A model generated the notes under the pieces. It saw only the letters and a list, made by a program, of their open reading frames with translations, searched no databases and had not been told where the DNA came from. Below are positions 1 through 6,322 of a stretch of DNA of 14,148 bases, in pieces. The translations under genes were made by a program, and so were the position numbers. This DNA comes from JACPLA01 sp035291905 (lineage in GTDB: Bacteria; Bacteroidota; Ignavibacteria; UBA10030): the NCBI GenBank assembly GCA_035291905.1, contig DATDRF010000112.1:1-14148 (forward strand), written 5' to 3'. The stretch's first letter is position 1; every line of letters begins with the position of its first letter.

Positions 1-15
1 TTCATTTGAGTTTCA

Positions 16-1143
16 TCAAGGCCATTGGTAGAACGCCCATCCGACGAATGCTGATCCGATGACAATCCACGCCGCGTTGACGTTCCACCGAAGTACGAGA
101 GCCACCGCCATGAGCAGGATGATCCACGACGTGAATCCCGAAAGAGCTGACAATGCAAGTTTGATCGTTACGGAAAGCATCAGCCCGATCGACGCGCCGT
201 TCACTCCATCGAGAAAACCGCTTGCAAGCGGCGAGTTCCGTAGCTTCGGGACAAACGGGGCGCTGACGATCACGAAGATAAATGACGGTATGAAAATGCC
301 AAAAGTTGCTACGGTTGATCCGGGAACCCCGAGGATCAGGTAGCCTATAAAAGTGGCTGTCGAAAGCACAGGGCCTGGAGTAAACTGTCCGATCGCAATG
401 GCGTCGAAGAGCTGCGACTGTGTGAGCCAGTGTCGCGTGTCGACAAGCCCGCCCTGTAGAAATGCCACAAGCACATAGCCGCTGCCATAAAGCATTGAGC
501 CAATCTTCAGGAAAAACCATCCCAGGCCGGCGAGAGTGGCAATCGGTTCAACCGCCGGGGTACCGGAAGACTGGAAATTCAGAAAAGACGGGATCATCAG
601 CAGACTTGCTGTGCTTTGCAGAAGCTTGTGGCGATAGCTCCACAAGAGACCCAGCAGGCCTGAAACGAGGAGAAGGAGAATCTCGTCAATGCCGACCATG
701 TTGAGAACGACAACCATCACCCCAAGGGCTGCGGAAACCGGTTTCCTTGAGACGGATCTGCCAAGCCGGAATACGGCTGTGAGAATGACGGCTATGATTG
801 CGGGGTGGATGCCCGAAAGGAATGGTTGGAGGTGAGGAAGAGAGCCGTACAGGACATAGAGACGGGCGAGAAGAAGCGTGATGGTCACTGCAGGAAGAAT
901 AAAGCTGGCTCCGGCAACGATGAGCCCTTTCCATCCGCCACGTTGATACCCGATGTGTATCGCCATTTCAGTGGAATTCGGCCCCGGGATGAGGTTGGTT
1001 GCGCTGAGCAGGTCGAGGAAATGATCGGCCGACATCCATTTTCGCCGCCGCACCACTTCATCTTCCATCATTGCGATGTGGGCAGCGGGACCGCCGAATC
1101 CGATTGTTCCGAGCTTCAAAAAGAGCAGTGCAAGCTCTTTCAA
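16..1143 (-). CDS. chrA: ChrA-type chromate transporter (CHR family), 375 aa
   Basis: This is an inner-membrane CHR-family transporter; characterised members export chromate by proton-linked antiport. The protein has two homologous halves. The first carries GFGGPAAH near residue 17 and an NLIPGPNSTEMAIHIGY segment. The second carries GQFTPGPVLSTATFIGY. The paired PGP...GY motifs are the family hallmark, and the remainder is mostly hydrophobic helices. The length is close to the usual two-domain ChrA (about 400 aa). The frame stays open 86 codons further upstream, but that part is a shadow of doxX. I start it at the TTG whose last two bases are the first two of the doxX stop (TTGA overlap), with GAAGAAGGGA just upstream, which suggests translational coupling. 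It is the last gene of the NhaP2-VanZ-DoxX-ChrA cluster. The family is secure. Whether chromate is the true substrate here is not shown by sequence. Confidence 0.88.
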   Translation of the reverse strand: MKELALLFLKLGTIGFGGPAAHIAMMEDEVVRRRKWMSADHFLDLLSATNLIPGPNSTEMAIHIGYQRGGWKGLIVAGASFILPAVTITLLLARLYVLYGSLPHLQPFLSGIHPAIIAVILTAVFRLGRSVSRKPVSAALGVMVVVLNMVGIDEILLLLVSGLLGLLWSYRHKLLQSTASLLMIPSFLNFQSSGTPAVEPIATLAGLGWFFLKIGSMLYGSGYVLVAFLQGGLVDTRHWLTQSQLFDAIAIGQFTPGPVLSTATFIGYLILGVPGSTVATFGIFIPSFIFVIVSAPFVPKLRNSPLASGFLDGVNGASIGLMLSVTIKLALSALSGFTSWIILLMAVALVLRWNVNAAWIVIGSAFVGWAFYQWP

Positions 1144-1604
1144 TTTCCGGTCCCTTCTTCTGCTGACTTCGCACGGTCGGCAAGCAAGGAATCCACCGAC
1201 CAGCGGCCAGAACCGACGAGAAGAAGGACGATCGACCCGAGCAGCATGGACCAGTCTGTGCGCGACTCGTGGGCCATAGCCCAGAAGCCCTTCTCGATCA
1301 GGATGGGGATCTTCGTGGTTGAGATTGCGACCAGCATGTTGATGATGAGAGGTACGGAGGCAAGGCGGGTGTAAAGCCCGGCGAGGACGAGTGCGCCGCA
1401 CACGATCTCCACTCCACCGACAAAAGGGGCCATGATCTCGGGAGCGGGAATGCCGATTTTGATGAAGCGTCCGACCCCGAGCGATTCTGCAAAGAGAAAC
1501 TTCTGGAGTCCTTCAGAAAGAAAAACGCAACCGACCATCAGTCGAACCAAGAACGGTATTATTGGCTTCTTCTCTGATCCTATCAAAAAGTCTGCAAGCG
1601 ACAT
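1140..1604 (-). CDS. DoxX-like membrane protein, 154 aa
   Basis: Small four-helix integral membrane protein of the DoxX/DoxD superfamily. Family members associate with quinone-linked redox enzymes or oxidative-stress functions, but the role of this one is unknown. The family pattern is visible: a first helix starting PFLVRLMVGCVFLSEGLQKF (residues 17-36), a second with FVGGVEIVCGALVLAGLYTRLAS, and a last helix after RTDWSMLLGSIVLLLVGSGRWSVD. The start is fixed by a strong Shine-Dalgarno, AAGGAGGA at 1611-1618, six bases before the ATG. The longer open frame upstream is a shadow of the VanZ-like gene. The 5' end overlaps the VanZ-like gene by 22 bp, and the 3' end overlaps the chrA start by 3 bp, so it is embedded in a compact operon. 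Confidence 0.85.
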   Translation of the reverse strand: MSLADFLIGSEKKPIIPFLVRLMVGCVFLSEGLQKFLFAESLGVGRFIKIGIPAPEIMAPFVGGVEIVCGALVLAGLYTRLASVPLIINMLVAISTTKIPILIEKGFWAMAHESRTDWSMLLGSIVLLLVGSGRWSVDSLLADRAKSAEEGTGN

Positions 1605-2041
1605 GAGACGTCCTCCTTCACGATTGTTCCGAAATGCGGTGTGTTCCTCACAACGAGAGCGACAAGAAAGCCAATAGAAACGCTGACAAAACCTGCAAGT
1701 ATGTCGAGCCAATCGAAGGTATAGAAGACATACCGAAGAATCCCGGGCCTGGGAAGAAGTTGAACGAATTCCAGCACCATCGAAATGACGAAGACAGCAC
1801 ACGTCGTTTGTAGCAACGTCGGTCGAGAGAGTTTTCCCGGAGCGGACAGAATGAGAAACAGTAATCCCGCAGGCCCCAGAAGGCTTGGAACGATTCCCAC
1901 GAGCAATATGCCTGCTTCGGTTTCGTAAAGGAACCGCATCACTTTTATCGGGACTATAAGTAGCAGGCAGATAAGCCCCAAACGACCCAGGAGCAGGCGG
2001 GCCCGCTGCGGGATGTCCGTTCCTCGCTCACTCCTTGTCAT
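1583..2041 (-). CDS. VanZ-like membrane protein, 152 aa
   Basis: Small membrane protein with about four hydrophobic segments (roughly residues 16-35, 45-66, 77-95 and 112-131). The C-terminal half has the VanZ-family arrangement: EFVQ (residues 91-94), a loop, then YTFDWLDILAG (107-117) leading into the last helix. VanZ is linked to low-level teicoplanin resistance in enterococci, but most VanZ-like proteins are uncharacterised and no resistance role is implied here. The ATG lies inside the end of the antiporter gene (14-bp overlap) and the 3' end runs 22 bp into doxX. The start has only a weak GGAA-type ribosome site, consistent with coupling to the upstream gene. Family assignment rests on the E..Q and FD..D pattern and is moderately sure. 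Confidence 0.72.
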   Translation of the reverse strand: MTRSERGTDIPQRARLLLGRLGLICLLLIVPIKVMRFLYETEAGILLVGIVPSLLGPAGLLFLILSAPGKLSRPTLLQTTCAVFVISMVLEFVQLLPRPGILRYVFYTFDWLDILAGFVSVSIGFLVALVVRNTPHFGTIVKEDVSCRLQTF

Positions 2042-3512
2042 CTTTTTCCGGTAGTCTCTGCCTTGAAAGGATAGCCCTTACTTCGGGCAAATTGTTCTTG
2101 TTCACAAGTACCAGAATGGTGTCCCCTCCCTGCAGCACCGTGCCGCCGCTCGGGACGAGGAAGCTGTCCGCCCGGCTGAGGAGGACGATGAGGCTGTCCT
2201 CCGGCAGTTCCAGCTCGACGATCGATTTTCCCGCGACCTCCGCATTGTACGGAACGATGAGATCAACAAGCTCCGTGTCGACTCCCGCAATCGGCTCAAA
2301 TTCGATGGGGTACCGGCGTCCGCGGTCAAGCGGCGCGTCAAGGCGCAAGAGGCGCGCGACCGCGGGCATCGACCATCCCTGAAGAAGTGCCGACGTCAAC
2401 ACGATGAAGAACACGATGTTGAAGATCAGTTCCGCGTCGGGGAGCCTCGCTGTGAGGACAAATGTCGCAAGGACAATCGGTACGGCGCCGCGCAACCCGA
2501 CCCAGGAAACGAAGATCTTTTCGCGGAAGTTGAGCCTGGCCGGTGCGAGGGTCAGTGCGATGCTCAATGGCCGCGCAACAAACATCAGAAATGCCGAAAT
2601 GAGAAGTCCTGAGCCTATGACGGGAACGATATGGCTTGGAAAAACGAGCAGGCCGAGGGTGAGGAACATTGCTATCTGGCTGAGCCATGCGAAACCGTCG
2701 AAGAACCGAAGCGTTCCTTTCTTCTGGATGAATTCACTGTTCCCCATCGTCATGCCCGCCAGATATACTGCAAGGAATCCGCTTCCGCCCACCGTGGTCG
2801 TTGCCGAATAGACGAGGAACGCGAAAGCAAGCGAGAGGACAGGATAGAGGCCTTCGTAGGAAAGCTTCATGCGGTTGAGGACGAATACAATAACTTTTCC
2901 AAACAAAAGTCCAAAGAGAGCTCCGACGCCCATCTGCACGACGAAGAGGAGAATGACGGACCCGACGGACGCACCCGGTTCGGTCTGTAATGCGATCAAG
3001 CCCGCTGTGAGAAAGACCGCCATGGGATCATTGCTGCCCGACTCGAGTTCCAACAGGGGTTTCAGGCGGCCGCGGAGGCTGACGCTCTTCGACCGCAGAA
3101 CGCTGAAGACGGCAGCCGCATCGGTCGAAGAGACAACCGCCCCGAGAAGCAGTCCGGTCATCAGCGAATATCCAAGAACAGCCGAGACAAAAAGTCCGAG
3201 AGCCACAGCGGTGACAAGCACGCCAAGCGTTGCCAGCCCGGTTGCTTCCCGAACCACAGGTTTGACCTGTGACCATTTTGTGTCGAGGCCGCCGGCAAAG
3301 AGGATAATCACCAGGGCGAAAATGCCGATCGACTGTGCCAATCCGGCGTCGTCAAAATAGATTCCCCCGGGCCCCTCGGAGCCCGCGAGCATCCCGATCC
3401 CGAGAAACAGAAGGAGCGTTGGGACACCGAGGTTCTCGGAAAGCTTCGCCAGCACAATACTGGAGAGGATCAGGACCGATCCAATCAGCAATATGGAGTC
3501 GATGGAGAGCAT
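2028..3512 (-). CDS. nhaP2: NhaP2/CvrA-type K+(Na+)/H+ antiporter with C-terminal TrkA-C domain, 494 aa
   Basis: CPA1-family monovalent cation/proton antiporter of the inner membrane, expected to exchange K+ or Na+ for H+. Residues 1-385 form the hydrophobic exchanger domain. SSTDAA (residues 128-133) and SGSNDPMAV (158-166) contain the conserved Asp/Asn-Asp pair of the transport site, and WVGLRGAVPIVLAT (337-350) is typical of the family. Residues about 405-485 form a soluble TrkA-C-like domain (PYNAEVAGKSIVEL, PSGGTVLQGGDTILVL). It is shorter than E. coli CvrA (about 578 aa) and appears to lack its extra C-terminal domain. The start is the ATG of MLSIDSILL. The frame runs 73 codons further upstream, but those pass through the yceI terminator and are not protein-like. 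The ribosome site is weak. It is the first gene of the four-gene operon. Confidence 0.88.
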   Translation of the reverse strand: MLSIDSILLIGSVLILSSIVLAKLSENLGVPTLLLFLGIGMLAGSEGPGGIYFDDAGLAQSIGIFALVIILFAGGLDTKWSQVKPVVREATGLATLGVLVTAVALGLFVSAVLGYSLMTGLLLGAVVSSTDAAAVFSVLRSKSVSLRGRLKPLLELESGSNDPMAVFLTAGLIALQTEPGASVGSVILLFVVQMGVGALFGLLFGKVIVFVLNRMKLSYEGLYPVLSLAFAFLVYSATTTVGGSGFLAVYLAGMTMGNSEFIQKKGTLRFFDGFAWLSQIAMFLTLGLLVFPSHIVPVIGSGLLISAFLMFVARPLSIALTLAPARLNFREKIFVSWVGLRGAVPIVLATFVLTARLPDAELIFNIVFFIVLTSALLQGWSMPAVARLLRLDAPLDRGRRYPIEFEPIAGVDTELVDLIVPYNAEVAGKSIVELELPEDSLIVLLSRADSFLVPSGGTVLQGGDTILVLVNKNNLPEVRAILSRQRLPEKDDKE

Positions 3513-3534
3513 GGCCAAGGATTCAACCGGCCGC

Positions 3535-3540
3535 AATATA
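3535..3540 (-). promoter_or_regulatory. Candidate -10 element for the antiporter operon
   Basis: On the minus strand TATATT matches a sigma-70 -10 box in five of six positions. A poor -35 (TTTTCC) lies 17 bp upstream in the T tract of the yceI terminator. Transcription would begin about 15-20 bases before the antiporter ATG, giving a very short leader. Some promoter is needed here because the terminator just upstream would stop reading from yceI. This is a pattern match only. Confidence 0.25.
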
Positions 3541-3560
3541 AGCAATTCAGGCCGACAGGA

Positions 3561-3597
3561 AAAGAAAAAGCCCGCATCCTTTCGCGGACTGCGGGCT
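3561..3597 (-). terminator. Rho-independent terminator after the YceI gene
   Basis: On the minus strand an 8-bp perfect stem, AGCCCGCA paired with TGCGGGCT, encloses a 13-nt loop (GTCCGCGAAAGGA). It is followed directly by TTTTTCTTT. It starts about 28 bases after the yceI stop and ends about 50 bases before the antiporter start, so it separates the two transcription units. It is the only convincing intrinsic terminator in the window. Confidence 0.9.
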
Positions 3598-3625
3598 TGC
3601 TTCTTCGGTGTTTCGACGCGGGCTG

Positions 3626-4171
3626 TTACGCTGCCTTCGCTGCTTCCTGCACCTTGTTGAACTCGGCGAGAATTTCGATCTTCACCTCGTTGCTCACGAC
3701 CACTCCACCCGCTTCTGTTGTGGCGCTCCACTGCAGGCCAAAGTCAAAGCGGTTGAGTTTCCCGCGGATCTCGAACCCTGCAACCTGATTGCCCCCAAAG
3801 CCGGCAACGGTTCCATTATACACGACGTCAAGTGTGATTTCCTTTGTAACGCCCCTCATTGTCAGATTGCCCGTTACCAGCAATTCGAAGTCGGAGACTT
3901 TCTTCACGAAGGTCGAAACAAACGACATCTTTGGATGCTTTGCGGCATCGAAGAAATCGGGAGACTTCAGATGTCCGTCCCGCTCCTCGTTCTTGGTGTT
4001 GATCGTGTTGACATCCGCTTCGAACTTGATCTTTGCATCGCTGAAGTCTTCCGCTGATGTTTCAATCGTTGCATCGAATGCGTTGAAATTTCCCGTGACG
4101 GTCGAGACGACGAGGTGTCTTACTTTGAAGGTAATCTCAGAGTGGGTGGGATCGATCTTCCAGAGTGACAT
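3626..4171 (-). CDS. YceI-family protein, 181 aa
   Basis: YceI-like lipocalin-fold protein. Solved family members are beta-barrels that bind polyisoprenoid or other amphipathic lipids, and some are stress or pH inducible. The family pattern runs end to end: WKIDPTHSEITFKVRHLVVSTVTG at the start, then DGHLKSPDFFDAAKHPKMSF and GNLTMRGVTKEITLDV, and FEIRGKLNRFDFGL towards the end. There is no signal peptide, unlike E. coli YceI, so this copy should be cytoplasmic. The start is supported by AAGGA at 4180-4184, eight bases before the ATG. It follows the Crp/Fnr-type gene on the same strand after about 210 bp and ends in a strong terminator, so it is probably a single-gene unit, possibly a target of that regulator (inference). 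Confidence 0.9.
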   Translation of the reverse strand: MSLWKIDPTHSEITFKVRHLVVSTVTGNFNAFDATIETSAEDFSDAKIKFEADVNTINTKNEERDGHLKSPDFFDAAKHPKMSFVSTFVKKVSDFELLVTGNLTMRGVTKEITLDVVYNGTVAGFGGNQVAGFEIRGKLNRFDFGLQWSATTEAGGVVVSNEVKIEILAEFNKVQEAAKAA

Positions 4172-4345
4172 GGTAGTGTTCCTTTTTCTTGGTGATAAAT
4201 ATGATGTTCAATAATGACACCACCAAGATACCATGTCGATCTCCATGACGCATTCACATGTGTTAAGAAATCAAATGAACCTATGGTAAGACAGAATTCC
4301 CAAGTGTCCCACCGTCAATTGTACCGCATCATTCGAAAAGGCGAA

Positions 4346-4383
4346 TCCGCGAAATCCGTGTCAATCTGCGAAATCTGCGTCTA
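4346..4383 (-). repeat. Two-unit 19-bp tandem repeat at the 3' end of the Crp/Fnr-type gene
   Basis: On the plus strand the units are TCCGCGAAATCCGTGTCAA (4346-4364) and TCTGCGAAATCTGCGTCTA (4365-4383), identical at 15 of 19 positions. Each divides further into a TC(C/T)GCGAAA half and a TC(C/T)G(T/C)GTC half. The last three bases are the complement of the TAG stop of the regulator gene, so the repeat begins exactly at the end of the coding region. Similar CGCAGATTTCGCAGATT-like stretches recur between genes in many environmental bacteria, as far as I recall. No function is known to me. Confidence 0.6.
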
Positions 4384-4962
4384 CCGTTTTTGCGAGAGCT
4401 CCTTGCGGATGCGGCTCAGGGATTGGGGGGTAATGCCGAGATACGAAGCAATCTGGTTCTGTGGAACAAGCTCAAGGAGCGCAGGATACGTTTTAGTAAA
4501 TGTCAGATAGCGTTCCTCCGCCGAGGCACTCAGAGACTCTCCGATGCGCTTGTGTGTGGCAATGTAGTTTGCTTCAAGCAGGAGCCTGAACAGGCGCTCC
4601 ATTTTCGGAACGGTCTCGAGCAGCGCATCCCGTGCTGAGCGTTCGAGGAGAAGCACTTCGGAATCCTGCAGAGCGTCGATATTATGGGTCGAAGGAGAAC
4701 CGCTCAGGAAGCTGTGAAGGTCGGAAATCCACCAGTCTTCGATGGCAAACTGAATGATGTGCTCTTCGCCTTTGTGGTCGATGGTATAAGACCGAAGGCA
4801 TCCTCTGTTGACGAACGCAAGTTGCCTGCAGACGTCGCCTTCGTGCAGAAGGAACTGGCGCTTTCGGACGGTCTTGTGAGTGAAGAACTCGGCACAGCGG
4901 AAAAACTCTTCGTCGTTGAGGTCGACTCTCTTTTCTATGTGTTTGCGGAGTAATTCGAACAT
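4381..4962 (-). CDS. Crp/Fnr-family transcriptional regulator, 193 aa
   Basis: Cytoplasmic DNA-binding regulator with the two-domain Crp/Fnr layout. Residues about 20-115 form a cyclic-nucleotide-binding-like beta-roll (FLLHEGDVCRQLAFVNRGCLRSY). A dimerisation helix follows, then a short helix-turn-helix at about 167-190 (VPQNQIASYLGITPQSLSRIRKEL). This compact form ending soon after the recognition helix is typical of Bacteroidetes-type Crp/Fnr regulators, which often lack the residues for binding cAMP, so the effector is unknown. No four-cysteine Fnr cluster is present. The start is the ATG of MFELLRK; its ribosome site is poor. It is flanked upstream by the MITE-like element and downstream by the 19-bp tandem repeat and yceI. 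Confidence 0.88.
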   Translation of the reverse strand: MFELLRKHIEKRVDLNDEEFFRCAEFFTHKTVRKRQFLLHEGDVCRQLAFVNRGCLRSYTIDHKGEEHIIQFAIEDWWISDLHSFLSGSPSTHNIDALQDSEVLLLERSARDALLETVPKMERLFRLLLEANYIATHKRIGESLSASAEERYLTFTKTYPALLELVPQNQIASYLGITPQSLSRIRKELSQKR

Positions 4963-5056
4963 CGTGGATTGCGGAATTGGGCGGTTCTTATTTTTCCAGG
5001 ATTTTCTTCAGTCCCGACAACATGATAGTCAATTTTTCTCCGAATGCTCGCGGTTG

Positions 5057-5064
5057 CAGAAATG
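5057..5064. repeat. Target-site duplication, left copy
   Basis: CAGAAATG, identical to 5253-5260. It directly abuts the left end of the inverted-repeat element. The exact match of eight bases at both element boundaries is strong evidence of transposition. Confidence 0.8.
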
Positions 5065-5252
5065 GGTAGTGTCTCAATTTCCCTCTTAGACTACAACGCA
5101 GAGTCGCACCTGCTCGCCTCAAAAAGATCTTTGAGGCAGGCGGGGAGGACGCAAAGGATCGCAGAGAAAAGCAGAATTCGGAGTTACCTCTGCGTGTCTC
5201 TGCGACCTTTGCGCCTCTCCGTTAGAAACTACAACCAAATTGAGATACTACT
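5065..5252. mobile_element. MITE-like non-autonomous element, 188 bp
   Basis: The element begins GGTAGTGTCTCAATTT and ends AAATTGAGATACTACT. These are 16-bp terminal inverted repeats with two mismatches, and an 8-bp direct duplication lies immediately outside. Inside are two further inverted pairs. CGCAAAGGATCGCAGAGA (5150-5167) pairs with TCTCTGCGACCTTTGCG (5197-5213), with one bulged base. A small hairpin with GCCTCAAA and TTTGAGGC arms lies near 5116-5137. A single strand could therefore fold into a long branched hairpin. It has no transposase and must have moved in trans. An 8-bp duplication fits several IS families, so I do not assign one. It lies 22 bases after the glycolipid-binding gene stop and about 100 bases before the Crp/Fnr-type start. 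Open frames crossing it are not real genes. Confidence 0.75.
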
Positions 5253-5260
5253 CAGAAATG
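5253..5260. repeat. Target-site duplication, right copy
   Basis: CAGAAATG, the exact copy of 5057-5064, immediately outside the right inverted repeat of the MITE-like element. Confidence 0.8.
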
Positions 5261-5274
5261 CTCTTCCTCGCAAT

Positions 5275-5895
5275 TCATCGGGACCACGCCCGTCGGAAGA
5301 ATTTTGGGTATTCGATCACAAGCCCGTCGGTATCGACCAAAAGATCGGCTTTGAATCCGCTTGCCAGGCTTTCGTAGCGATAAACAGACCGATCAGGGCC
5401 TGACTGTTGAAGCGTATATCGCTGGCGCACAGGATTTACGGTGAGATCAGGCACGCTGATGAACGCCACCGTTGTTTCTCCCGATTCACGGAGCTTCAAA
5501 GCCATTCTCCGGATCGCGAGTGTGTTGGTGAAGGGGGAGTAGAAGATGTCGATGTCCTGACAGCCTTTGAGGGAAGGGATTGCTTCACCGCGTGCATTCT
5601 CCCAGTTTCCTGCGCCGTCGGACCGGAGCTCGAGAAGTTGTTGCGGCTCATCGAGACTCTGCAGCTTCAACATGCGGAATCGCCACAGCGAATCACAACG
5701 GATGGTGTAGCGGAGCCGGAAGGATTGTTGCGGACCAAGATGAATGATAAGGCCGTCTGCGATGATGTCGCCGCCGGAGCCGGAGAGGCGGAGGTGTTCA
5801 ACGACGCGCTCATCGAGGGAGATCCACAGGACCTCTCTGTCGAGGCCGCTTGAAGAAATGGTCATGATAAAGGAGAGGATAAAGGGAACTATCAT
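5275..5895 (-). CDS. Putative glycolipid-binding protein (PF06475-like), up to 206 aa
   Basis: Matches the 'putative glycolipid-binding' family (PF06475, formerly DUF1089). Visible features are a W near the start (VLWISLDER), FRLRYTIRCDSLWRFR (residues 59-74) and the hallmark GCQDIDIFYSPFTNTLAIRR (111-130). QRYTLQQ follows, and the end has GFKADLLVDTDGLVIEYPKFFRR. The family name comes from structural inference and no precise ligand is established. The start is uncertain. The ATG at 5895 lies 9 bases after the SnoaL-like stop and adds a hydrophobic MIVPFILSFI stretch. The ATG at 5865 (MTISSSG) would give about 196 aa, nearer the usual cytoplasmic form. Neither has a good ribosome site, which suggests coupling to the upstream gene. 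It is the last gene of the ABC-M1-SnoaL cluster. Confidence 0.78.
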   Translation of the reverse strand: MIVPFILSFIMTISSSGLDREVLWISLDERVVEHLRLSGSGGDIIADGLIIHLGPQQSFRLRYTIRCDSLWRFRMLKLQSLDEPQQLLELRSDGAGNWENARGEAIPSLKGCQDIDIFYSPFTNTLAIRRMALKLRESGETTVAFISVPDLTVNPVRQRYTLQQSGPDRSVYRYESLASGFKADLLVDTDGLVIEYPKFFRRAWSR

Positions 5896-5904
5896 GCTCG
5901 TCTG

Positions 5905-6315
5905 TTACGGCGAAGCATTCTCTTTCAAGACGGCATCAAGGCCGTTCAGGTCGCCCAGCACCCAGAGATCGGTGATGACACCGCTTTCAAATCGGAATAA
6001 TGCCGCACCCTGCCAATGCACCTGCTTGCCCGTAGGGCTGTATCCGCGGAATTCTCCCACATGCCGTCCGGAAAATCGCATCTGAGCAAAAGCCAAGTTT
6101 CCCTCGCTCACGCAGGTAAGGATTTCACAATGGTATTCGGACAGCGCATTGCGGACGGAACTGACGTAATCACGAAATGCCTTGTGTCCACGCAGCTCGG
6201 TCCCTAACGATCCCCGAAATGTAATGTCGGGCGCGAGGAGTTCCGGAATTGCGCCTGCATTTCCCTCGTTCCAGATTCGGCGATAGAAGGCTTCGACGAG
6301 AGGCGGTGTGCTTAT
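5905..6315 (-). CDS. SnoaL-like (NTF2-fold) protein, start codon unclear, about 136 aa
   Basis: SnoaL-like polyketide-cyclase/ester-cyclase fold. The usual family landmarks are present in order: LVEAFYRRIWNEGNAGAIPELL (first helix, tunnel entrance), RGHKAFRDYVSSVRNAL, and FRGYSPTGKQVHWQGAALFRF. VITDLWVLGDLNGL closes the protein. Most homologues have no known substrate. The start is odd: no ATG, GTG or TTG lies in frame near the expected N-terminus. The frame reads ISTPPLVEAF with an ATA where homologues usually have the initiating Met, 7 bases after the peptidase stop codon. The nearest canonical starts (ATG at 6465, TTG at 6456 and 6453) lie about 130-140 bases inside the peptidase gene and would add a non-homologous tail. 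I placed the start at the ATA as the domain boundary, not as a proven start. Confidence 0.6.
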   Translation of the reverse strand: MSTPPLVEAFYRRIWNEGNAGAIPELLAPDITFRGSLGTELRGHKAFRDYVSSVRNALSEYHCEILTCVSEGNLAFAQMRFSGRHVGEFRGYSPTGKQVHWQGAALFRFESGVITDLWVLGDLNGLDAVLKENASP

Positions 6316-6322
6316 ACGCGAA

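Noticed and set aside
805..1374. Plus-strand open frame across chrA and doxX
   Set aside because: It is antisense to two well-supported membrane genes and has a composition typical of reverse-strand shadows.
3513..3731. N-terminal extension of the antiporter gene by 73 codons
   Set aside because: It would translate through the yceI terminator and the end of yceI in another frame and has no similarity to antiporter N-termini.
5044..5403. Plus-strand open frame of 119 codons over the inverted-repeat element
   Set aside because: It is read through the MITE-like element and the end of the glycolipid-binding gene. Its translation reflects the repeat, not a conserved protein.
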